From NCBI GenBank assembly GCA_030624805.1, contig JAUXJL010000018.1, positions 1-13,734 of the forward strand: a DNA stretch of 13,734 nucleotides, read 5' to 3'. Below the pieces are notes generated by a model. It was not told the DNA's origin, did not search any database, and saw only the letters and a list, made by a program, of their open reading frames with translations. This DNA is from Acidimicrobiia bacterium. Its GTDB lineage: Bacteria; Actinomycetota; Acidimicrobiia; Spongiisociales; SHLN01. Position 1 is the stretch's first letter. Each line of letters begins with the position of its first letter. Below, one piece after another: positions 5,893 through 12,896 of the stretch. The translations under genes and the position numbers were made by a program.

Positions 5893-7377
5893 ATGGACAG
5901 GACCGCCGGAATACTCCTCCACCCAACGAGCCTGCCCGGCCCCTTTGGGATTGGGGACCTTGGGCCGACCGCCCATCGTTGGATCGAGTTCCTGGGACAG
6001 ACCTGGTGTCAGTGGTGGCAGGTGTTGCCGCTCGGTCCCACCGGATACGGCGACAGCCCGTATCAAACCTTCTCGGCCTTCGCCGGCAACCCCGCCCTGA
6101 TCAGCCCCGAATGGCTCGCAGAAGACGGCCTGATTGACGAGGCGACCACACCAGTATTTTCCGATCAGCGGGTCGATTACGGTCAGGCTCTGCCGTGGAA
6201 GCGAGACCTGGTGGCGGCCGCCTATGAGCGTACTGAGTTCAACGGCCATCCACTAGGCGCTGATTTCGAGCACTTCAAGGAGACGCAGGGCGACTGGTTG
6301 TCCGAGTACGCACTATTCATGGCCCTGAAGGAGGCTCACGCGATGGTCTCCTGGGTTGAGTGGCCTGAGGAGTACCGGGACCGTCAGCCCGAAGCCATTG
6401 CGGAGGCGGCCGCTGATCTGGCCGACTCCCGAGACCGGGTGGCATTCGGGCAGTTCTTGTTCTTCCGCCAATGGGCCAGCCTGCGCGAGGCTGCCCGAGC
6501 CGCCGGAGTCAAAATCATCGGCGACATCCCCATATTCGTCGCCCACGACTCCGCAGATGTCTGGGCCAATCGGCATTTGTTTTCGATAGGCAGGGACGGC
6601 TACCCAAAAACAGTTGCCGGCGTGCCGCCCGACTATTTCTCCGAGACAGGACAGCTGTGGGGCAACCCGCTCTACCGGTGGGGCGTGCACCGGCGTAGTA
6701 GCTACTCATGGTGGGTGCGACGCATGGCAGCGACCCTCAGCACGGTCGACCTGGTACGTCTCGACCACTTCCGCGGCTTTTATGACTACTGGGAGATACC
6801 CGGCGGTGTCGAGACCGCGGTAGAGGGTCGCTGGCGACGGGGCCCGGGCGGTGGTTTGCTCACCAAGGTCCGGGAAGGTCTGGGAGGGCTGCCCTTCATC
6901 GCCGAGGACCTGGGTGGTGACATGAGTCCGGGGGTAGCCCGGCTCCGCAAGAGATTCGGGCTCCCCGGCATGAAGGTCACCCAGTTCGCGTTCGACGCCG
7001 GACCGGGGCATGAGTTTCTTCCACACAACTACGACAGCGACAACTGGGTCGCATACACGGGAACTCACGACAACGACACAGCCAAGGCGTGGCTCGAAGG
7101 AGCACCCGAACACGAACAAGAATACGCTCTCCGGTACACGGCTTCCGACGTGGAAGACTTCCACTGGGGACTACTTCGTGTCACCTGGTCGTCGATCGCC
7201 CGCCTGGCCATTGCCCCGTTGCAGGACTTCCTGGGGTTGGGAGCTGAAGGTCGGATGAATATTCCGAGCACGCTGGGCGGCAATTGGCAATGGCGGTTCG
7301 AGGCCGACGCCATCAGCGACTCACTAGCCCGGCAGATCCGTTCGCTCAATGAAACGTACGGACGCCTCTCGGCTTAG
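5893..7377 (+). CDS. malQ: 4-alpha-glucanotransferase (amylomaltase, GH77)
   Basis: MalQ cleaves alpha-1,4-glucans and transfers the released glucan to another maltooligosaccharide or glucose, in cytosolic maltodextrin and glycogen turnover. The 494-residue length fits the short bacterial amylomaltases. The N-terminus has the GH77 signature HPTSLPGPFGIGDLG and YGDSPYQTFSAFAGNP. The catalytic residues are visible: nucleophile D291 in RLDHFRG, acid/base E338 in IAEDLG, and D393 in THDNDT. Each sits two residues before its Thermus aquaticus counterpart (D293, E340, D395 as I recall), so the core has almost no insertions. The NIPSTLGGNWQWR block near the end is also typical. The gene lies 19 bases after a glycosyltransferase and its TAG overlaps the stop of bpa on the other strand. 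Confidence 0.96.
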   Translation: MDRTAGILLHPTSLPGPFGIGDLGPTAHRWIEFLGQTWCQWWQVLPLGPTGYGDSPYQTFSAFAGNPALISPEWLAEDGLIDEATTPVFSDQRVDYGQALPWKRDLVAAAYERTEFNGHPLGADFEHFKETQGDWLSEYALFMALKEAHAMVSWVEWPEEYRDRQPEAIAEAAADLADSRDRVAFGQFLFFRQWASLREAARAAGVKIIGDIPIFVAHDSADVWANRHLFSIGRDGYPKTVAGVPPDYFSETGQLWGNPLYRWGVHRRSSYSWWVRRMAATLSTVDLVRLDHFRGFYDYWEIPGGVETAVEGRWRRGPGGGLLTKVREGLGGLPFIAEDLGGDMSPGVARLRKRFGLPGMKVTQFAFDAGPGHEFLPHNYDSDNWVAYTGTHDNDTAKAWLEGAPEHEQEYALRYTASDVEDFHWGLLRVTWSSIARLAIAPLQDFLGLGAEGRMNIPSTLGGNWQWRFEADAISDSLARQIRSLNETYGRLSA

Positions 7378-7838
7378 AGGTACGGACCGGAGGAACTGTC
7401 CCGGCCCTCGGAGCCGGGAGCATCGAGGGTATGAAGCGCCTCGAGGTTCTGCATGGCGGAACGCTGGACGGCGACCTGCTGGCCCCACAGGCTGGCGCGG
7501 ATGCCATGGAAGAGCCCTTCCAGCCAACCCGCCAGTTGCGCCTGGGCAACCCGGACCTCGGCTTCTGATGCGCCCTCCTCGAGTGGAAGCACGACCGCGT
7601 CGAGCTCCTCTCGCAGCTCGTCGGACATGATGTCGCGCAAGGAGGCCAGCGTACGCCCGTGCACATCTTGCAATCGCACCACTGCATTGTCATCGAGATC
7701 AATGCCCCGGACTTCCACCAGCATCGCCTGAGTCATGGATGCGATCCGTACCAATTTGAGTGGCTCAGAGACGAGTGGCTCCTCGCCGACCTCGTCGGGT
7801 GGGAGAACCTCGGGCTGGGGTATTTCCTTTTCGGTCAC
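7374..7838 (-). CDS. bpa: Bacterial proteasome activator Bpa/PafE
   Basis: Bpa forms a dodecameric ring that docks on the actinobacterial 20S proteasome and opens its gate without ATP, so that damaged or unfolded proteins such as HspR can be degraded. With GTG 7838 as start the product has 154 residues, against about 174 in mycobacteria. An acidic, Pro-rich N-terminus (1-27) precedes a helical core with the conserved QAQLAGWLEGLFHGI at 99-113, preceded by DELREELDAVVLP. The C-terminus ends GPYL at 151-154, the position of the GQYL docking tail. An in-frame extension to 7952 would overlap gnd and is unlikely, because TAGCAT lies seven bases before this GTG. It is 31 bases downstream of gnd and overlaps the malQ stop. 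No proteasome subunit gene is in the window. Confidence 0.9.
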   Translation of the reverse strand: MTEKEIPQPEVLPPDEVGEEPLVSEPLKLVRIASMTQAMLVEVRGIDLDDNAVVRLQDVHGRTLASLRDIMSDELREELDAVVLPLEEGASEAEVRVAQAQLAGWLEGLFHGIRASLWGQQVAVQRSAMQNLEALHTLDAPGSEGRDSSSGPYL

Positions 7839-7845
7839 GGGTTCG

Positions 7846-7851
7846 ATGCTA
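7846..7851 (-). promoter_or_regulatory. Putative leaderless -10 box of bpa
   Basis: On the minus strand TAGCAT is followed by seven bases and then the GTG at 7838. No ribosome binding site is seen. The box lies in the short gnd-bpa gap, so bpa may have its own leaderless transcript besides readthrough from gnd. Confidence 0.4.
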
Positions 7852-7869
7852 GCGGGCCCTCGAAACCCT

Positions 7870-9285
7870 CTAGGCGTCGAGCCAATCGGTATGGAAGAAC
7901 TCACCGCGGGGTTGGTCGACCCGCTCGTACGTGTGGGCACCGAAATAGTCACGCTGGGCTTGGATCAGATTGGCGGGCAAGCGCTCCGTTCGGTACCCGT
8001 CATAGAAGGCGAGCGCGGTTGAATAAGCGGGCACTGGTATCCCGGCGCTCACGGCCCGGATCACGGTACGCCTCCACCCAGCTTGTGCCGATTCGATCTC
8101 GGCTTGAAAATGTTCGTCAAGCACTAGCGAAACCAGGTCGGGGGTGCGATCAAACGCAGTCTTGATGTGCTCGAGCAGCACGGACCGGATGATGCATCCT
8201 TCCCTCCACAGATAGGCAATCCCGCCGTAGTCGAGATCCCACCCATATTCAGCGGCAGCCGAGCGCAAGAGCATGAAGCCCTGGGCGTAACTGACGATTT
8301 TCGAGGCGTAGAGGGCATCGTGGAGGTCGGCTACTACTTCGGCGGGAGTGCCATCAATGGTCGAGGCCGGACCACCAAGGACCGTGGCGGCCGTCACCCG
8401 CTGGTCTTTCAACGCCGATAGCACCCGGGCGTAGACCGCCTCTGCCACCAGCGTGACCGGGACGCCCAGGGTCAGTGAGGAGATACCCGTCCACTTGCCC
8501 GTCCCTTTTTGACCGGCTGCGTCGAGGATTTTATCGAGCAAGGGAGTGCCATCCTCATCTCGGGCGGCCATGATGTCGGCGGTGATATCGGTCAAGTAGG
8601 AGTCGAGGGGCCCGTCCTTCCAGCCGCGGAACGTCTCGGCCATGTCGTCGTGCGCCATTCCTAGCCCGACCTGCATGAGCGAATATGCTTCTGCGAGGAC
8701 CTGCATATCTCCGTATTCGATGCCGTTGTGGACCATCTTGACGTAGTGGCCCGCGCCATCGGAGCCGACCCAGTCACAACATGGAGCACCGTCGGCGACC
8801 TTGGCAGAGATCGACTGCAGGATTTCCCTTACCGCCGGCCAGGCCTTCTTGGAGCCGCCCGGCATGATCGACGGTCCATAGCGGGCCCCCTCTTCGCCGC
8901 CGGACACCCCCGTCCCGATGAACAAGAAACCGTGCTCCTCAATCTGGCGGGTCCGACGAATAGTGTCCTCATAGTGGGCGTTGCCACCGTCGATGATGAT
9001 GTCACCTTCAGCCAGCAGCGGAATCAGCGCCTCGATGACGGCATCGGTGCCGGAGCCGGCCTGCACCATCAGCATCACCTTCCGAGGCACGGCCAGCATG
9101 CCGACCAGCTCGTCGAGTGTATGAGCGGAAGCGATTCCCGCCGCCTGTCCTTCCTCGTTCATGAACGCGGTCGTCTTGGCCGTTGTCCGGTTATAGACGG
9201 CAACCTGAAAACCATGATCGGCCATATTTAGCGCCAGGTTCCGGCCCATGACCGCAAGTCCCACGACGGCGATGTCGGCTTCCAT
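7870..9285 (-). CDS. gnd: 6-phosphogluconate dehydrogenase (decarboxylating)
   Basis: Gnd oxidatively decarboxylates 6-phosphogluconate to ribulose 5-phosphate and makes NADPH in the pentose phosphate pathway. The 471 residues match the long, dimeric form of the enzyme. The Rossmann motif GLAVMG is at 9-14, and NRT at 32-34 is the NADP 2'-phosphate binding site. Substrate signatures SGGEEGARYGPSIMPGG at about 128-144 and the catalytic pair K183 (HYVKMVHNG) and E190 fall on the same numbers as in the sheep enzyme. The all-helical C-terminal domain is complete, ending in the EFFHTDWLDA tail. The ATG at 9285 has TAGGTT seven bases upstream and no ribosome site, suggesting a leaderless mRNA. It is divergent from thiN and followed by bpa. 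Confidence 0.97.
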   Translation of the reverse strand: MEADIAVVGLAVMGRNLALNMADHGFQVAVYNRTTAKTTAFMNEEGQAAGIASAHTLDELVGMLAVPRKVMLMVQAGSGTDAVIEALIPLLAEGDIIIDGGNAHYEDTIRRTRQIEEHGFLFIGTGVSGGEEGARYGPSIMPGGSKKAWPAVREILQSISAKVADGAPCCDWVGSDGAGHYVKMVHNGIEYGDMQVLAEAYSLMQVGLGMAHDDMAETFRGWKDGPLDSYLTDITADIMAARDEDGTPLLDKILDAAGQKGTGKWTGISSLTLGVPVTLVAEAVYARVLSALKDQRVTAATVLGGPASTIDGTPAEVVADLHDALYASKIVSYAQGFMLLRSAAAEYGWDLDYGGIAYLWREGCIIRSVLLEHIKTAFDRTPDLVSLVLDEHFQAEIESAQAGWRRTVIRAVSAGIPVPAYSTALAFYDGYRTERLPANLIQAQRDYFGAHTYERVDQPRGEFFHTDWLDA

Positions 9286-9292
9286 ACCGGTG

Positions 9293-9298
9293 AACCTA
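9293..9298 (-). promoter_or_regulatory. Putative leaderless -10 box of gnd
   Basis: On the minus strand TAGGTT stands seven bases before the gnd ATG at 9285, without a Shine-Dalgarno sequence. It shares the 50-base divergent gap with the thiN box. Confidence 0.4.
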
Positions 9299-9323
9299 GC
9301 GCCTCGCCGGCCCGTCTCATCCG

Positions 9324-9329
9324 TACACT
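9324..9329 (+). promoter_or_regulatory. Putative leaderless -10 box of thiN
   Basis: TACACT is followed by six bases and the thiN ATG at 9336; the bases between (CTCCAA) are not a ribosome site. The arrangement fits a transcript starting at or next to the A of the start codon. Confidence 0.4.
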
Positions 9330-9335
9330 CTCCAA

Positions 9336-9977
9336 ATGAAACTCGGAACCGTACTTGTCCTCGCAGGCGGTGAAATGACGGAGCCGACCCATCCCGTCCC
9401 CGACGCCGAATATGTCATCGCGGCCGACTCGGGACTCGATCTTGCCAATGCGCTCGGAGTTCGGGTCGACCTGGTCGTTGGGGACCTCGACTCGGTGAGC
9501 CCGTCAGCGCTGGCCGCCGCCCGGGAGGCGGGCATCGAGATTGATGAGTATCCGCCCACCAAAGATTCGACCGACCTCGAGCTTTCCCTGGCGGCTGCGG
9601 TGCGGCACGGCGCCAGCCGCATTGTCATCGTCGGTGGTGGCGGCGGCCGCATCGATCATCTGCTGGCGACCGCCATGCTGTTGGCAAGCCCGGCATGGGC
9701 CGACGTCGACGTCGAATGGCTCGTCGGCTCTGCCCACATCCTTGCTATACGAACCGAGGCCACCTTCGAAGGAAAACGCGGTGACCTCCTTACGTTGTTG
9801 GCCGTCGGCGAGCCAGCCGATGGCGTTACCACGAGAGGGTTGCAGTTCGCGCTGGTCGATGATGTGTTGCTGGCCAGCTCCACCCGGGGCGTTAGCAATG
9901 TGTTCGTGGATGACACCGCCTCGGTCCGACTCAACAACGGCGTGATTCTCGCCATCCACGAACGCGTAGCCGGCTGA
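9336..9977 (+). CDS. thiN: Thiamine pyrophosphokinase
   Basis: ThiN-type kinases transfer pyrophosphate from ATP to thiamine, giving the coenzyme thiamine diphosphate in one step. The 213 residues carry the family motifs in order: AADSG at 29-33, VGDLDSV at 48-54, the substrate and metal signature TKDSTDLE at 75-82, and GGGGGRIDH at 100-108. The C-terminal half holds the beta-rich thiamine-binding part, with GLQFALVDDVLLASSTRGVSN as the conserved block near the end. D50, D52, D77 and D80 are the probable Mg/ATP ligands by family analogy. It is divergent from gnd and ends three bases before the stop codon of the YbaK-like gene on the other strand. No TPP riboswitch is visible, and the leader is too short to hold one. 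Confidence 0.92.
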   Translation: MKLGTVLVLAGGEMTEPTHPVPDAEYVIAADSGLDLANALGVRVDLVVGDLDSVSPSALAAAREAGIEIDEYPPTKDSTDLELSLAAAVRHGASRIVIVGGGGGRIDHLLATAMLLASPAWADVDVEWLVGSAHILAIRTEATFEGKRGDLLTLLAVGEPADGVTTRGLQFALVDDVLLASSTRGVSNVFVDDTASVRLNNGVILAIHERVAG

Positions 9978-9980
9978 GGG

Positions 9981-10454
9981 TCACTCCGAGACATCGGCCA
10001 GCTGCCCGCCCGAGGCTCGAACCAGGTCGGTGAGCTGGATGGGAAACACGGTCGTCGGGGTGCCCGCAGCCGACCAGACCTCTTCGTGACGCTCCAGGCC
10101 GTTATCGACCCACACGGGCAACGGCTGTGGATATCCGAAAGCGGGAGTCCCCCCGGCTGCATAGCCGGTGGCGAGCCGGGCCTCCTCCAAGGATGCCCGG
10201 CGGGCTGAGCTCGCACCCATCACTGAAGCCAGCTTTTGAGGGTCGAGCCGACGATCCCCCGACAAGATAGCCACTACCGGTCGATCGTCGGCCATAAATA
10301 CCAGGCTTTTGGCGATGGCCGAGAGCTCACAACCGACCGCAGCCGCTGCGTCCGCGGAGGTTTTTGTGCCATCCGGAAACTGGTGAATCTCGATCTGTAG
10401 CCCGAGGGCGGCGGCCGCGGCTAGGACTCTCACGGCCGCGGGTGGAAGCGACAT
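9981..10454 (-). CDS. YbaK/EbsC-family aminoacyl-tRNA deacylase-like protein
   Basis: The YbaK/ProX superfamily hydrolyses wrongly charged tRNAs, for example Cys-tRNAPro or Ala-tRNAPro, in the cytosol. Starting at ATG 10454 the product has 157 residues, a normal length for a free-standing domain. The IAKSLVF block at 47-53 holds K49, which corresponds to the essential lysine of YbaK, and GGTPAFGYP is the conserved substrate-loop motif. An ASVMGASSARRASLEE segment fits the helical insertion. The frame stays open seven codons further to a TTG at 10475, but TAGGCT lies seven bases before the ATG, which supports the shorter form as a leaderless start. It ends almost against thiN. Which aminoacyl-tRNA is its substrate cannot be decided here. 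Confidence 0.85.
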   Translation of the reverse strand: MSLPPAAVRVLAAAAALGLQIEIHQFPDGTKTSADAAAAVGCELSAIAKSLVFMADDRPVVAILSGDRRLDPQKLASVMGASSARRASLEEARLATGYAAGGTPAFGYPQPLPVWVDNGLERHEEVWSAAGTPTTVFPIQLTDLVRASGGQLADVSE

Positions 10455-10461
10455 TACCGAC

Positions 10462-10467
10462 AGCCTA
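10462..10467 (-). promoter_or_regulatory. Putative leaderless -10 box of the YbaK-like gene
   Basis: On the minus strand TAGGCT is followed by seven bases and then ATG 10454. It lies in the 54-base gap after the cyclo-ligase gene, so the YbaK-like gene probably has its own promoter. This box also argues against the upstream TTG at 10475. Confidence 0.4.
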
Positions 10468-10508
10468 CGATCCAAGATCTGGACACGGCACTCCCGCCGG
10501 GCCGAACG

Positions 10509-11096
10509 CTATTCGCCTACTGCCCACACTCCCGATTCGGTGGCGAGGTGGGTCATCGCCACATCGTGCGGGAGTCGTGGCAACCGATCGAGGACCAGCC
10601 TGGTTGGAGTCACCCCCAACTTGAGAGCGTGCGGCGCAAGACTGGCGAGGAACTCGTCAAAGTACCCGGCACCATGGCCGAGCCGAGTTCCGTCGCGAGA
10701 GAAACACAGACCGGGGACAAGTACCGCATCCACCGCACCAGCGTCTAGTTGTGGCGTATCAGCCTGCGGTTGAAGAAACCCGTACCGATGACGTTCAAGG
10801 GGCCATCTGCCGAGTAGGTGGGCTGTGAGCGGCCCCGCCGTCGGCGTGCGAGTGGCCGCCAGCGTGGCGGGGCGATGGCGCTCCGTCAGCAGCCTCGTGA
10901 CGTCCAGCTCGTGACTCATCGGGTAATAAATAACCAGGGTTGGCGCCGTTCTCAGTGGGACGAAGCGTGCCAAGTGGTCGACAACACCAGCCGACAGCTG
11001 GGCCGCGTCGATTTGCTCCCATTCAGCTCGTGCCCACTCCCGCCACGCCTCCTTGCCGGCATCCGGCCCGGGCCGTTCGGCGGGGCGGCCGGTCAC
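10509..11096 (-). CDS. 5-formyltetrahydrofolate cyclo-ligase (MTHFS, YgfA/Fau type)
   Basis: The enzyme converts 5-formyl-THF to 5,10-methenyl-THF with ATP, recycling a folate storage and inhibitor form. The 195 residues match the family. The ATP/Mg loop is clear: VPGLCFSRDGTRLG, continuing as GHGAGYFD at 140-147, where most relatives have GYGGGYYD. A YYPMSHELDV block near 57-66 holds the conserved Glu (E63) of the folate site. N-terminal basic residues K15 and R19 fit the usual phosphate-contacting positions. The start is GTG 11096, which overlaps the TGA of the SDR gene in a GTGA junction, so translation is probably coupled to that upstream gene. No separate ribosome site is obvious. Confidence 0.88.
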   Translation of the reverse strand: MTGRPAERPGPDAGKEAWREWARAEWEQIDAAQLSAGVVDHLARFVPLRTAPTLVIYYPMSHELDVTRLLTERHRPATLAATRTPTAGPLTAHLLGRWPLERHRYGFLQPQADTPQLDAGAVDAVLVPGLCFSRDGTRLGHGAGYFDEFLASLAPHALKLGVTPTRLVLDRLPRLPHDVAMTHLATESGVWAVGE

Positions 11097-12007
11097 GGGG
11101 AAAACTTGGCCCCGAGCTTCTGGAACTCGTCCTGATTCGAAGACGCGATGATGTATTCATCGGTGGATCGGATGGTGTCGAGGTGGCCGGCAACGTCCTC
11201 GACCGTCAAGGCCCCTGAAGCCAGTGGGTTTTTGAAGTAGCCATCGGTGAGCCCAACAAACATTCGGCTGACTGAGCCCCCGCCCACCGACCACACCTCG
11301 CCGGTCAGCTCGCACTCCTCGGACGCCAGATAGGCCACTGCCGGGCTCACTTGCTCGGGGCCGAATTGGTCGGCGGTGATTCCCAATCCACCCAACAGGT
11401 CTTCGGTCATACGGGTCACTGCGATGGGGGCGATGGCGTTCACCGTGATGTTGTACTTCGCTCCCTCCAACTTGAGCACGTTGACCAGGCCGAGCAGACC
11501 CATCTTGGCGGCGCCGTAGTTGGACTGGCCGAAATTCCCGAGCACACCGGAGGCCGAAGATGTCATTATGACCCTGCCGTAACTCTGTTCCCGCATGTGC
11601 GGCCAGGCGGCCCGGGTCACGAACATCGATCCCCGCAAATGAACATCGAGCACGGCCGTCATCTGATCCGTTTCCATGTTGTGAAAGGCCTTGTCACGAA
11701 GGATGCCGGCGTTGTTGATGACAACGTCGATGCGCCCGAATGTATCCAGCGCCTTCTCGACGATGGCGACGCCGCCGTCGGGGGTGGCTACCGATGAATA
11801 TTCGGCGACGGCTGCGCCGCCGGAGGTGACGATCTCATCGACGACCTTGTCTGCGGGACTCGTCGCCCCGCCGGTGCCGTCCACGTTCCCGCCGAGATCG
11901 TTGACGACAACAGCCGCTCCCCTCTCCGCAAGCAGCAATGCGTGGCGGCGCCCGAGCCCACCGCCTGCCCCGGTAACCACAGCCACCCGGTCTGTGAAAT
12001 CCACCAT
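11093..12007 (-). CDS. SDR-family dehydrogenase, 17beta-HSD4/3-hydroxyacyl-CoA dehydrogenase-like
   Basis: This 304-residue short-chain dehydrogenase resembles the dehydrogenase part of the multifunctional beta-oxidation enzyme (MFE-2, HSD17B4) and its bacterial relatives. The TGAGGGLGR cofactor loop is at 12-20, NDLGGN follows after strand 2, as in that group, and NNAGILRD is present. Catalytic residues are S151, Y164 and K168 in the SNYGAAK block. A C-terminal tail of about 55 residues extends beyond the classical 250-residue SDR core. NAD rather than NADP is suggested by the acidic residue in NDLGG. ATG 12007 is preceded by AAGGAG at a rather long 11-base spacing; a longer frame to GTG 12061 adds 18 codons of unconvincing sequence. 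It is divergent from the crotonase gene, which supports a role in acyl-CoA or steroid side-chain oxidation. Confidence 0.85.
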   Translation of the reverse strand: MVDFTDRVAVVTGAGGGLGRRHALLLAERGAAVVVNDLGGNVDGTGGATSPADKVVDEIVTSGGAAVAEYSSVATPDGGVAIVEKALDTFGRIDVVINNAGILRDKAFHNMETDQMTAVLDVHLRGSMFVTRAAWPHMREQSYGRVIMTSSASGVLGNFGQSNYGAAKMGLLGLVNVLKLEGAKYNITVNAIAPIAVTRMTEDLLGGLGITADQFGPEQVSPAVAYLASEECELTGEVWSVGGGSVSRMFVGLTDGYFKNPLASGALTVEDVAGHLDTIRSTDEYIIASSNQDEFQKLGAKFSP

Positions 12008-12037
12008 GAAAGACACGTCTCCTTCGGGATCGCGCCA

Positions 12038-12043
12038 ACTGTA
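12038..12043 (-). promoter_or_regulatory. Putative -10 box of the SDR gene
   Basis: TACAGT on the minus strand lies 30 bases before ATG 12007 and would give a short leader that contains the AAGGAG ribosome site. If this is the promoter, the alternative GTG start at 12061 would lie outside the transcript. Confidence 0.35.
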
Positions 12044-12066
12044 GTGTCGGGTCGCACTCACCCTCC

Positions 12067-12072
12067 TAACCT
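12067..12072 (+). promoter_or_regulatory. Putative leaderless -10 box of the crotonase gene
   Basis: TAACCT is followed by six bases and the ATG at 12079, with no Shine-Dalgarno sequence. The geometry equals that at thiN and the first acyltransferase gene. Confidence 0.4.
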
Positions 12073-12078
12073 TGGCCG

Positions 12079-12894
12079 ATGTCCGATGTACTCACTCTCG
12101 AGCGAGACGGCGCCGTTGCAACGGTGTGGCTGGACCGGCCGGAAGCTCGCAACGCCATAGGCCCCGAGCTGTGGAATGACTTGCCGGTGATGATGGAAGT
12201 CCTCGGAAACGACCATGGGGTGCGGGTGGTCATCATTGCCGCCCGCGGGGATGCTTTTACGGTTGGTCTCGACCTCAAGGCGTTCAGTCCACAGCTCATG
12301 GCGGGATTCACCGACGGCGACGGTGCGAGCGGGCGTACTCGTACTCGGGCCGAAGTCAAACAAATGCAGCACACCATGACTGCCATCGCTCGCTGTCCCA
12401 AACCAGTGATCGCCGCCGTCCATGGCTACTGCATCGGAGCAGGTGTCGACTTGATAACCGCCTGTGATATCCGCCTCGCCACCACGAACGCCGTCCTCTC
12501 AGTACGAGAGACAAGGATGGGAATGGTCGCCGACGTCGGGACCCTTCAGCGACTCCCCCGCATCCTCGATCCGGGCCGGGTAGCCGAACTGGCATTCACC
12601 GGTCGGGACTTCAGCGGGGAGGAGGCCGCCGCCATGGGCCTCGTGAATCATGTCTACGACACACAGGACGAGCTCAACCAGGCGGCCCGTCAGCTGGCCA
12701 ACGAGATCGCAGCTAATTCACCCCTGGCCGTACAAGGGTCAAAGGCTGTGCTGGCCGCCACCGAGGATATGAGCGTTGACCAGGCTCTCGACTACGTCGC
12801 GGTGTGGAATGCCGCCTTCCTGCACTCGAACGATCTGCAAGAAGCGGTGAAAGCCTTCCTCGAGAAGCGACCGCCGGATTTCCACGGCACCTGA
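12079..12894 (+). CDS. Crotonase-family protein, dienoyl-CoA isomerase-like (enoyl-CoA hydratase/isomerase)
   Basis: The 271-residue protein has the crotonase fold. The CoA-binding and oxyanion blocks are DRPEARNAIG at 19-28, the FTVGLDLKAF loop near 60-69, and HGYCIGAGVDL near 115-125. The active site resembles delta3,5-delta2,4-dienoyl-CoA isomerase (ECH1) rather than a plain hydratase: D124 in GAGVDL, E144 in VRETRMG and D152 in ADVGTLQRLP match the D176, E196, D204 triad of the rat enzyme as I remember it, including the eight-residue E-to-D spacing. It would then shift double bonds in unsaturated fatty acyl-CoA during beta-oxidation. Leaderless start is likely. The second acyltransferase gene begins two bases after its stop, so the two are probably one operon. 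Confidence 0.88.
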   Translation: MSDVLTLERDGAVATVWLDRPEARNAIGPELWNDLPVMMEVLGNDHGVRVVIIAARGDAFTVGLDLKAFSPQLMAGFTDGDGASGRTRTRAEVKQMQHTMTAIARCPKPVIAAVHGYCIGAGVDLITACDIRLATTNAVLSVRETRMGMVADVGTLQRLPRILDPGRVAELAFTGRDFSGEEAAAMGLVNHVYDTQDELNQAARQLANEIAANSPLAVQGSKAVLAATEDMSVDQALDYVAVWNAAFLHSNDLQEAVKAFLEKRPPDFHGT

Positions 12895-12896
12895 AG

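Noticed and set aside
7839..7952. N-terminal extension of Bpa to GTG 7952
   Set aside because: It would overlap the end of gnd by 83 bases, and the Ser/Pro-rich sequence is not like Bpa; a -10 box lies within this stretch.
12804..12896. Open frame extending the second acyltransferase upstream
   Set aside because: It overlaps the crotonase 3' end in another frame; ATG 12897 immediately precedes the normal membrane-anchor segment of the family.
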